This document shows, piece after piece, positions 1-6,064 of a DNA stretch of 6,064 nucleotides. The DNA lies in contig CALEYM010000578.1 in NCBI GenBank assembly GCA_937926185.1, positions 1 through 6,064 of the forward strand. Direction: 5' to 3'. This DNA is from an uncultured Bacteroidota bacterium. GTDB lineage: Bacteria; Bacteroidota; Bacteroidia; Chitinophagales; Saprospiraceae. Made by a program: the position numbers and the translations under genes. Below the pieces are notes generated by a model. That model ran no database searches. It was not told where the DNA came from and saw nothing but the letters and a program-made list of their open reading frames with translations. Each line of letters starts with the position of its first letter. The first letter of the stretch is position 1.

Positions 1-11
1 CTCCCTACCCC

Positions 12-28
12 CTCTAAACCCTCTAAAC
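12..28. repeat. Two inverted copies of the GTTTAGAG repeat downstream of the protease gene
   Basis: CTCTAAAC occurs at 12-19 and 21-28, a 9-bp period. On the opposite strand this reads GTTTAGAG twice, the same core as the upstream array at 3264-3340 but in inverted orientation. Positions 3-11 (CCCTACCCC) match the 9-bp unit at 6 of 9 bases and may be a decayed third copy. The window edge prevents seeing whether the array continues to the left. It lies 5 bp past the protease stop codon, so it is probably transcribed in the 3' untranslated region. Confidence 0.65.
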
Positions 29-33
29 TTTTT

Positions 34-3000
34 TCATTCAACTACCATCTTCCCTGTTTGCCCGCCCACGCGCAGGAAATAAACGCCCGGCGTGGCGCCT
101 TCCATGTTCAGGGGGATCAGGTTTTTGCCCGGCGCCACCGGCATTACCTGAGAGCGGACGATACGGCCCAGGGCATCCGCGACCTGAATTGTCAGGTCGA
201 AGGAAGCTGCTGCTTCGTAGGCCACGGTAAACAAACCGCTTCCCGGATTAGGCATCAGTTTCCAGGCCGGGGCCGCGGTGACAGGATCTTTTGCGGAAGT
301 GACGGTACCTACGATGGCTATATTATCCAGCATGATTTTATCGCCTATGCCGGTGGAATCGTAGAGCGGGCCGATGAGCGCGCTTGTTTGAAAACAAATT
401 TCCACGGTACTGCCCAGATAATCTTTCAGGTTGATTTTTTGCGACAACCAGGGATCGATGGATTGTGTGATAGGCTTGTAGACTGCACCGTTTGTGTTGC
501 CGTTTATGAACACCCGAAGCGCGCTGGCGTACGAGGCATTGAACCCGTACGTTTTTTGATAATACGATGAGTACGTCATTTTACGGTCGAAGCGCAGTTC
601 CGCTTCGTTCAGATTGGTCAGATCGGCGCAAATACACAGGTTCGACCGGAACTGTTCATTGACCTCCCAAACATTGTCCAGGGTCGGCACTTGTGCCTGG
701 CCGTTTTGCAACAACTGCGGCGCATTGGCCCCTGTTATCAAAAACCCGTAAGCACCCGTGCGGGCTGCCTGTGTGGAAACAAAAGCCTGTACCTCGCTGC
801 CCGAAACCCGGTAGGTGGAATCCAGAGAAGCGTTTTGCGCCTCAAATGTGATCACATTTTGCACGGTAAGCGGCAGAGGATTGACGATACGCAGACCGCC
901 GAGGCTGTCGTTGCCGGTCAGTTCATCCGGGGCGTATTGTACCCAGGCATTGACCTCGTAAGTACCTCGGGGAGACAGGTCTACCGGATTTTTCAGCAAG
1001 TACTGGAATGATTCGCCGAGATGCAGTGTTTTAGGCAGCTTGATCGTTTCGCTGACCGGCGCTGCGCCATTGACGCTGAAAAACAGGGTGATTTCTTTGC
1101 CGGCTTCTATAGAGTCGCAGCCGAAAAAACCGATCTCCACGGCAGGCGTGGTCGGGCCGAGAAAACAACCTGAATTCAGGTTATATACCTTTTGAAGGCG
1201 CATATCGGCGTTCTGGTCAGCCACGCTTTCCAGGTTTATAACCGCGACGTTGTTATTGAGGTGTATATCGGAGCCAAGGCCTGTCATGCAGCGCACCGAG
1301 TAGTGGCCCGGCGTGGCAAAGGCCGCTGTCGGTGTGGGAAAAGTAAAGTCCACAACATCACCTGGGCGTAGCGCGGACGTAAGGGTAAGGGTATCCCATA
1401 CCGGTGGCTCATCGTTGATCTGATAGGCTAGCGGGATTTTATCGCCCGGCTGCAAATCAAAACTGCAATACTGATAAGTAAATTGAACCGAAATATGCTC
1501 TGCATCGCTTAAGTCACAGGCGAGTGACCCGGGGTCGGAAATTTGCAGCATGCGCAGGTCGTAGTCATAAATAGCTTCTCCGACACCCACGGCATGCCAG
1601 GCGTTGGCCGTAATTTTAAACCTTTCGGAACATTCGCCATAAATATCTGCCGCGGCCTGCAGGGCGCCAGCCCGGGCGTCGGCGTAATTGGAGAGTTCCA
1701 CCAGGTAATAGCGCAGGTTGCGAAAAGCAATGATCGCGGCGGCATCGAGGCCAATTGCCGGCACATCGAAATAGTCGCCGTTGTCGTTCAGGCCTTTCCC
1801 CCCTTCGGTCAGCAGGTAAAACCAGTAGTTTTGAACGCCGCTGTTATAATGAACCCCACCGTTATCGCCTTCCCCGGTGTACCAGCTTTTGCCGCCGTAT
1901 GTGTCCGGGCTGCCGAATTCATTGGGATCGGCCATATTCCGGAAGGCGCCGCCGGACAGGTGAAAATCCTCTCCCATCAACCAGTCCGAATGATCCGGAT
2001 CGGCCCCGAACTCGATGGCGGCGCCGAAGATGTCGCTGAACGACTCGTTCAGGGCCCCGCTTTCGTAGCGGTAACGCAGGTCGGCGGTAAAATCGGTCAC
2101 ACCGTGCGTGAACTCGTGTCCCACCACATCGAGGGAGGTAAGCGCGGAATAATCGAAGCCATCGCCGTCGCCAAACTGGGCCCAGCTGCCGTTCCAGGAA
2201 GCGTTGACCCAGTCGTCGTCGTAGTGCACGTAACTGACGAGCGTCATGTTTTTATCGTTGATACTTCTCATGCCGTGTTTCTCATAAAAATAATCGTAGG
2301 TCATTTCGGCCCCCCAGTGCGCGTCGGTAGCGGCTTCATCCTGGCTGTTGTTGACATTATTCCAGTAATTATCGTTGTCGGTAAAATCTACGGCATTGCT
2401 CACATTAGTGCTTTTTTTGGCGTTGTAGGTCTCAATACCACCTCCCCGGGCGCTTTCAACCAGGCGAAAAAGATTTGTGTCCATAGAATCGGTGATGATT
2501 TGCCGTTCTCCGCTGTATTTGGTTCGGGCTGTGCCGGGCGTATTTTGGGTACACAACATTTCGTATTCGTCTATAATCTCGCCACTGAGAGCATCCAGGT
2601 ACATCATTTTTCTCGACTGCGGTTGCTGGGCATACACGATCAGTTGCCAGGCCAGGCGGAATTCCTCCGGCCGGCGCGTACCGGCAGGCGGCGCCAACAC
2701 CAATTCGGGTTTGGGATAAAAAGTGGCGTCCCGGTCGTTGTGTACCCGGCGCAGCATGGCTTCTGCAGCGGCATCTTCCCACATGTAGCGTTCGGCAGGC
2801 AGGTGCGCGATCGCCCGTTGAACGGCATTTTCTGCAGGCACAGCCGGCTGAACGCTACCGGTTTTCAGGCCGCGCGCCAGTTTGCCGTTCATGGTCAGTA
2901 CGTAGCCATTTTTTTCATGGATCAGCCATTCGGCGCCATCCACCGGAATACCGCGGTGGTACTGCCGGTAGCGATGGTGTGCAAAGCCCAGATCGTCGGT

Positions 3001-3231
3001 ATCCGTGCGATAGGAGATGAGTTCGTCGTGCACGCCGAGACCCAGGTCGGTTTTGTGCGCCCGCAGCAAATCGGCTGCAGTGATCTGCACGCCTTCACGG
3101 ACAGTCAACCAGTCGGGATTGCCATTTTTGGCAAAAAAAACGGTTTCGCGGACGGGTTTTGTTGGGTGTTGAGTTTGGGCAAAACCCCAAACGGGCAATA
3201 AGGACAAGGCGGAGTAGAGCAACAACTTCAT
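34..3231 (-). CDS. Secreted M4 (thermolysin-family) zinc metalloprotease with T9SS sorting domain
   Basis: This gene encodes an extracellular endopeptidase of 1065 residues, much longer than thermolysin because of C-terminal additions. Residues 1-18 look like a Sec signal peptide, with likely cleavage at GFA|QTQ. Residues about 30-225 resemble the FTP and PepSY inhibitory propeptide. The catalytic domain (about 230-555) has NAxW at 343-346, the zinc motif HEFTH (H372, E373, H376), the third zinc ligand E396 in GALNE, and the second active-site histidine H461 in GGVHYNSG, all with thermolysin-like spacing. Two Ig-like repeats follow (about 556-672 and 673-785), then a possible jelly-roll/MAM-like region (about 795-975). 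Residues about 990-1065 form a type A T9SS sorting tail with PNP (994-996), LGR (1021-1023) and GVYFLR (1049-1054). The ATG at 3229-3231 places the signal peptide at the N-terminus; there is no Shine-Dalgarno, as is normal in Bacteroidota. The gene looks intact. The substrate is unknown; nutrient proteolysis is an inference. Confidence 0.95.
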   Translation of the reverse strand: MKLLLYSALSLLPVWGFAQTQHPTKPVRETVFFAKNGNPDWLTVREGVQITAADLLRAHKTDLGLGVHDELISYRTDTDDLGFAHHRYRQYHRGIPVDGAEWLIHEKNGYVLTMNGKLARGLKTGSVQPAVPAENAVQRAIAHLPAERYMWEDAAAEAMLRRVHNDRDATFYPKPELVLAPPAGTRRPEEFRLAWQLIVYAQQPQSRKMMYLDALSGEIIDEYEMLCTQNTPGTARTKYSGERQIITDSMDTNLFRLVESARGGGIETYNAKKSTNVSNAVDFTDNDNYWNNVNNSQDEAATDAHWGAEMTYDYFYEKHGMRSINDKNMTLVSYVHYDDDWVNASWNGSWAQFGDGDGFDYSALTSLDVVGHEFTHGVTDFTADLRYRYESGALNESFSDIFGAAIEFGADPDHSDWLMGEDFHLSGGAFRNMADPNEFGSPDTYGGKSWYTGEGDNGGVHYNSGVQNYWFYLLTEGGKGLNDNGDYFDVPAIGLDAAAIIAFRNLRYYLVELSNYADARAGALQAAADIYGECSERFKITANAWHAVGVGEAIYDYDLRMLQISDPGSLACDLSDAEHISVQFTYQYCSFDLQPGDKIPLAYQINDEPPVWDTLTLTSALRPGDVVDFTFPTPTAAFATPGHYSVRCMTGLGSDIHLNNNVAVINLESVADQNADMRLQKVYNLNSGCFLGPTTPAVEIGFFGCDSIEAGKEITLFFSVNGAAPVSETIKLPKTLHLGESFQYLLKNPVDLSPRGTYEVNAWVQYAPDELTGNDSLGGLRIVNPLPLTVQNVITFEAQNASLDSTYRVSGSEVQAFVSTQAARTGAYGFLITGANAPQLLQNGQAQVPTLDNVWEVNEQFRSNLCICADLTNLNEAELRFDRKMTYSSYYQKTYGFNASYASALRVFINGNTNGAVYKPITQSIDPWLSQKINLKDYLGSTVEICFQTSALIGPLYDSTGIGDKIMLDNIAIVGTVTSAKDPVTAAPAWKLMPNPGSGLFTVAYEAAASFDLTIQVADALGRIVRSQVMPVAPGKNLIPLNMEGATPGVYFLRVGGQTGKMVVE

Positions 3232-3263
3232 AGTAAGGGTGTTAATATTGACGTATTATTGGC

Positions 3264-3340
3264 GGTTTAGAGTGGTTTAGAAAGGTTTAGAAAGGTTTAG
3301 AAAGGTTTAGAAGGGTTTAGAAGGGTTTAGAAGGGTTTAC
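3264..3340. repeat. Eight-copy 10-bp tandem repeat (GGTTTAG plus 3-nt spacer)
   Basis: GGTTTAG recurs at 3264, 3274, 3284, 3294, 3304, 3314 and 3324, with an eighth copy at 3334 ending in C instead of G. The period is exactly 10 bp. The 3-nt spacers run AGT, AAA, AAA, AAA, AAG, AAG, AAG, so identical variants are neighbours, as expected from slippage or unequal duplication. It lies 33 bp upstream of the protease start codon and would be inside the 5' untranslated leader if the promoter proposed at 3378-3412 is right; the mRNA would then carry CTAAACC repeats. The function is unknown. Confidence 0.92.
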
Positions 3341-3377
3341 ATCAGGATGTGGGGGATAATTGTCCCTCAAAAGCGGT

Positions 3378-3412
3378 CAAATATAGGCATATTGCTAATA
3401 TTCCCGCTCAAA
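3378..3412 (-). promoter_or_regulatory. Putative promoter of the M4 protease gene
   Basis: On the minus strand TATATTTG (3378-3385) fits the Bacteroidota -7 consensus TAnnTTTG. A TTTG at 3409-3412 lies 23 bp upstream and could serve as the -33 element, at the long end of reported spacing. A start near 3371 would give a leader of roughly 140 nt that includes the whole decamer array. This is motif matching only. Confidence 0.5.
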
Positions 3413-3577
3413 AACGGGCTGGAAGCATGGGGAAATGCCCGTTGCCGACGAAGGAAATGGCTGCCGGTCGCGGTTTCGTTTTCATTTAACTTTTAATCCG
3501 GCAAATTGTTTGTCGCAAATCACCTCGGTTTGGTTGCCGAAGTAGTATATGGCGCCAAATCATTGTGCAAAAGTCCA

Positions 3578-3585
3578 TACCTTTG
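3578..3585 (+). promoter_or_regulatory. Putative -7 promoter element of icmF
   Basis: TACCTTTG matches the Bacteroidota TAnnTTTG -7 consensus on the plus strand and lies 62 bp before the icmF ATG, predicting a leader of about 55-60 nt. No convincing TTTG -33 element is present 17-23 bp upstream, so recognition may rest on the -7 element or on an activator. The motif overlaps a short dyad (3582-3594). Confidence 0.5.
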
Positions 3586-3594
3586 CGCCGCAAA
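3582..3594. promoter_or_regulatory. Small dyad overlapping the icmF -7 element
   Basis: TTTGC-GCC-GCAAA is a perfect 5-bp inverted repeat with a 3-nt centre, and overlaps the last four bases of the proposed -7 element. A related dyad, TTTG-TCG-CAAA, lies at 3509-3519. The overlap with the promoter would suit an operator, but such short dyads can arise by chance and no regulator is encoded in the window. Confidence 0.2.
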
Positions 3595-3647
3595 AACCAA
3601 AGGATATTCCGGAAAACCAGATTTCTTCATGTTTCCGCTGCCCAACC

Positions 3648-6064
3648 ATGCAAAATCCACAGCCATACCAGCTCAAAAATAAAGTCCGCATCGTCACGGC
3701 TGCCAGCCTGTTCGATGGCCACGACGCCGCTATCAACATCATGCGGCGCATCATGCAAAGTTCGGGCGCCGAGATCATTCACCTTGGCCACAACCGCTCG
3801 GTACAGGAGATTGTCGATTGCGCCATTCAGGAAGACGTGCAGGGCATTGCGATCACTTCGTACCAGGGCGGTCACAACGAGTTTTTCAAATATATGTACG
3901 ACCTGCTGAAGGAACGCGGGGCCGGCCATATCAAAATATTCGGCGGCGGCGGCGGCACCATTTTGCCCGCTGAAATCGAAGAATTGCACGCCTACGGTAT
4001 AGCCCGCATTTACCACCCCGACGACGGGCGCGCAATGGGGCTGCAAGGCATGATCAACGACGTGCTGCAACAGTGCGACTTCCCGCTTGGTTTTTCCGCC
4101 AATGGCGAACTCAAACACCTTGGCGCGCGCAATCCCGGCGCCATAGCCCGCCTCATCACCGTGGCGGAAAACAATCCGGATTTTTATGAAAAAGAAATCC
4201 GGCCCCAACTCAACCCTACCCCCGACTCCTCCCCTGAAAGGGAGGGGAGACGTGGCGCCGCGGGACCCTCTACGCCTCCCCTCCCCTTCAGTGGAGGGGT
4301 CGGGGGTGGGGTTGTCCTCGGCATCACCGGTACCGGCGGCGCCGGCAAATCCTCTCTTGTCGACGAACTGGTGCGGCGCTTTCTGCTCGACTTTGATGAC
4401 AAAACGATCGGCATCATCTCCGTTGATCCTTCCAAACGCAAAACGGGCGGCGCCCTGCTTGGCGACCGCATCCGCATGAATGCCATCAACAATCCCCGGG
4501 TATACATGCGTTCGCTGGCAACCCGCCAAAGCAACCTGGCCCTGTCGAAATACGTGCAATCGGCGGTGGAAATCCTGAAGGCCGCCGACTTCGACCTGAT
4601 CATCCTCGAAACCAGCGGCATTGGCCAGAGCGACACCGAGATCATCGACCACAGCAACCTGTCGCTGTATGTGATGACGCCCGAATTCGGCGCCGCCACC
4701 CAGCTGGAAAAGATCGACATGCTCGATTTCGCCGACGTGGTGGCCATCAATAAATTTGACAAACGCGGCGCCCTCGACGCTCTGCGCGACGTACGCAAGC
4801 AGGTGCAGCGCAACCACCAGGCCTGGAACGTGGCCGTGGAAGACATGCCTGTATTCGGCTGCATTGCCAGCCAGTTCAACGATCCCGGCGTGAACCAACT
4901 GTACCGTCGCGTGATAGATTTGTTGAATGAAAAATGCCACGCCGGCCTTAAATCCGGATTTCAGGTTTCCGGCGGCATGTCGGAAAAAATTTACATCATT
5001 CCGCCGCAACGCACGCGTTACCTTTCTGAAATTGCGGAAAACAACCGCAACTACGACAATCAGGCGGAAGAACAGGTGGTCATTGCGCGGAAAATGTGGA
5101 GTTTAAAAAACGCCATGGAAACGGTGAGCGGAGAAGTGGCCGATGTTTTAAAAAAACGGTACGAAGAGTTGGAGACACAAATCGACTGGCGCTGCAAACG
5201 GATACTCGAAGGCCACGAAGAAAAGAAAAACCGCTATGCTGCCGATGAATACATCTATCATGTGCGCGACAAAGAAGTGCGGGTAAAAACCCATACCGAA
5301 AGCCTGTCGCACACGCGTATTCCGCGGGTGGTATTTCCGCGCTACCAGGATTGGGGCGACATTTTGCGCTGGCGCCTGCAGGAAAACGTGCCCGGCGAGT
5401 TTCCGTATACGGCCGGCGTATTCCCATTCAAACGCGAGGGCGAAGATCCCACGCGAATGTTTGCCGGCGAAGGCGGCCCCGAACGCACCAACCGCCGTTT
5501 CCACTACGTATCCCAGGGCCTGCCTGCTGCGCGCCTGAGCACGGCTTTCGACTCGGTGACGCTCTACGGCGAAGACCCCGATTACCGCCCGGACATCTAT
5601 GGCAAAATCGGCAACTCCGGCGTTTCGGTCTGCTGTCTCGACGACGCTAAAAAACTGTACTCCGGTTTCGACCTCTGCGACCCGAAGACCTCGGTTTCGA
5701 TGACCATCAATGGCCCTGCGGCTACTGTGGCGGCCTTTTTTATGAATGCGGCTATCGACCAGCAGTGCGAAAAATACATCCGCGAAAACGGTCTGGAGCG
5801 CCAGGTGGAAGCCAAACTGAAAGAAAAATACGATGACCGGGGGCTGCCCAGGCCAAAGTACAATGCCGCTGAACTACCGGCCGGCAACGACGGCCTCGGC
5901 CTCCTGCTACTCGGTCTTACCGGCGACGAAGTGCTGCCAGCCGACGTGTACAACCAACTGAAAGCCAAAGCACTGCAAGCCGTTCGCGGTACGGTGCAGG
6001 CCGATATTCTGAAAGAAGACCAGGCTCAGAAGACGTGTATTTTCAGTACGGAATTTAGCCTGCG
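3648..6064 (+). CDS. icmF: Fused isobutyryl-CoA mutase IcmF, 3' end beyond window
   Basis: IcmF is a cytoplasmic adenosylcobalamin enzyme that interconverts isobutyryl-CoA and n-butyryl-CoA, with its own GTPase chaperone. The window holds 805 codons; members run to roughly 1100 residues or more, so the C-terminal part of the mutase is missing. The B12-binding domain (about 11-145) has DGHDAA with the cobalt-ligand H25, TSYQGG (70-75) and a run of five glycines (99-103). The MeaB-like G domain has the P-loop at G228-S235, DPSKRKTGG (260-268), ETSGIGQSD (321-329) and the NKFD base-recognition motif (368-371). The mutase domain begins near residue 535. F592 and Q794 sit where methylmalonyl-CoA mutase has Tyr and Arg, which favours isobutyryl-CoA over methylmalonyl-CoA. 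A 34-residue insertion (189-222) encoded by a palindromic repeat lies just before the P-loop. The start ATG has no in-frame upstream alternative nearby and gives the family's usual N-terminus. Automated pipelines might label it methylmalonyl-CoA mutase. Confidence 0.95.
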   Translation, partial: MQNPQPYQLKNKVRIVTAASLFDGHDAAINIMRRIMQSSGAEIIHLGHNRSVQEIVDCAIQEDVQGIAITSYQGGHNEFFKYMYDLLKERGAGHIKIFGGGGGTILPAEIEELHAYGIARIYHPDDGRAMGLQGMINDVLQQCDFPLGFSANGELKHLGARNPGAIARLITVAENNPDFYEKEIRPQLNPTPDSSPEREGRRGAAGPSTPPLPFSGGVGGGVVLGITGTGGAGKSSLVDELVRRFLLDFDDKTIGIISVDPSKRKTGGALLGDRIRMNAINNPRVYMRSLATRQSNLALSKYVQSAVEILKAADFDLIILETSGIGQSDTEIIDHSNLSLYVMTPEFGAATQLEKIDMLDFADVVAINKFDKRGALDALRDVRKQVQRNHQAWNVAVEDMPVFGCIASQFNDPGVNQLYRRVIDLLNEKCHAGLKSGFQVSGGMSEKIYIIPPQRTRYLSEIAENNRNYDNQAEEQVVIARKMWSLKNAMETVSGEVADVLKKRYEELETQIDWRCKRILEGHEEKKNRYAADEYIYHVRDKEVRVKTHTESLSHTRIPRVVFPRYQDWGDILRWRLQENVPGEFPYTAGVFPFKREGEDPTRMFAGEGGPERTNRRFHYVSQGLPAARLSTAFDSVTLYGEDPDYRPDIYGKIGNSGVSVCCLDDAKKLYSGFDLCDPKTSVSMTINGPAATVAAFFMNAAIDQQCEKYIRENGLERQVEAKLKEKYDDRGLPRPKYNAAELPAGNDGLGLLLLGLTGDEVLPADVYNQLKAKALQAVRGTVQADILKEDQAQKTCIFSTEFSL
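4212..4313. repeat. 102-bp GC-rich palindromic element inserted in frame within icmF
   Basis: The left arm 4212-4248 and right arm 4277-4313 are inverted copies matching at 33 of 37 positions. In RNA two of the four differences (4217/4308 and 4227/4298) become G-U wobbles, leaving mismatches only at 4233/4292 and 4239/4286. Pairing continues to 4253/4272 with one more mismatch. Each arm also holds its own small hairpin, for example CCCCTCC (4278-4284) with GGAGGGG (4293-4299). The element starts exactly at codon 189 and is 34 codons long, so the icmF frame is kept; it has no stop in that frame. No target-site duplication is evident. The boundaries are those of the symmetry and the true ends could differ by a few bases. 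It has no coding capacity for its own movement. From general knowledge, similar sequences giving PTPxPSPxxEG-like peptides recur in Bacteroidota genomes. Confidence 0.88.

Larger units (their letters stand above)
3232..3647. other. Divergent intergenic region between protease and icmF
   Basis: This 416-bp stretch separates two divergently transcribed genes. From left to right it holds the protease leader with the decamer array, the minus-strand promoter candidate, a stretch from about 3420 to 3505 in which I see no feature, a small dyad at 3509-3519, and the icmF -7 element with its dyad. I found no credible small gene, tRNA, riboswitch or terminator. In particular, no cobalamin riboswitch elements are recognisable upstream of icmF, though I could not run a covariance-model search. 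Confidence 0.7.

Noticed and set aside
1..12. Possible end of a second copy of the palindromic element at the left edge
   Set aside because: CCCTACCCCC at 3-12 is identical to 4214-4223, but ten low-complexity C-rich bases at a window edge are not enough. It may equally be a decayed unit of the CTCTAAAC repeat.
1543..3201. 552-codon plus-strand open frame opposite the protease gene
   Set aside because: It lies wholly antisense to a gene with complete, motif-rich M4 and T9SS domains. Its translation shows no recognisable domain and a composition typical of the complement of GC-rich coding sequence.
3264..3340. CRISPR array or telomere-like sequence
   Set aside because: The period is 10 bp with 3-nt spacers, far too short for CRISPR, and no cas gene is present. 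The likeness to TTTAGGG telomere repeats is superficial.
3403..3418. CCCG/CGGG hairpin near the protease -33 element as a terminator
   Set aside because: The stem has only 4 bp with an 8-nt loop, and both flanking genes are transcribed away from this region.
4212..4313. Rho-independent terminator inside icmF
   Set aside because: There is a strong GC hairpin but no following T-tract on either strand, and the reading frame continues through it with intact downstream motifs.
4184..4879. 231-codon minus-strand frame (4184-4879) and 97-codon plus-strand frame (4186-4479) crossing the palindrome
   Set aside because: The [13 protein letters not shown] peptides in these frames are translations of the palindrome itself, and the remainder is out-of-frame or antisense IcmF.
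3627..5009. 460-codon minus-strand open frame opposite icmF
   Set aside because: It is antisense to clear IcmF domains and extends into the icmF upstream region with no start context or recognisable domain. It is explained by codon bias and by the palindrome being open in several frames.

Overview
The window most likely comes from a Bacteroidota genome, possibly of the Saprospiria/Chitinophagia type. Three observations support this. A secreted protease ends in a type IX secretion (T9SS) C-terminal sorting domain. Both genes have TAnnTTTG-type -7 promoter elements and no Shine-Dalgarno sequence. One gene carries a GC-rich palindromic repeat of a kind that, from general knowledge, is scattered through Bacteroidota genomes. 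The lineage below phylum is a guess.

Layout: two divergent genes share a 416-bp intergenic region. On the minus strand (34-3231) is a complete gene for a 1065-residue secreted thermolysin-family (M4) zinc metalloprotease. Its order is signal peptide, FTP/PepSY-type propeptide, M4 catalytic domain, two tandem Ig-like (CARDB-like) domains, a jelly-roll-like domain and the T9SS tail. On the plus strand, from 3648 past the right edge, is the 5' three quarters of icmF, encoding fused isobutyryl-CoA mutase: a B12-binding domain, a MeaB-like GTPase chaperone domain and the start of the acyl-CoA mutase barrel. The genes have no evident functional link; one exports a protease and the other handles branched and linear C4-acyl-CoA in the cytoplasm.

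The intergenic region holds a likely promoter for each gene and, nearer the protease, eight 10-bp tandem repeats of GGTTTAG plus a 3-nt spacer (3264-3340). The same motif in opposite orientation lies just past the protease stop codon (12-28), so that gene is bracketed by inverted copies of one short repeat.

The most notable feature is inside icmF. A 102-bp near-perfect palindrome (4212-4313; 37-bp arms, 33 of 37 matching) sits exactly in frame between the B12-binding and GTPase domains. It adds 34 Pro/Gly/Ser/Arg-rich residues just before the P-loop without breaking the frame. It resembles, in behaviour, the protein-inserted Rickettsia palindromic elements. The long antisense open frames across both genes are judged to be shadows and are not annotated.
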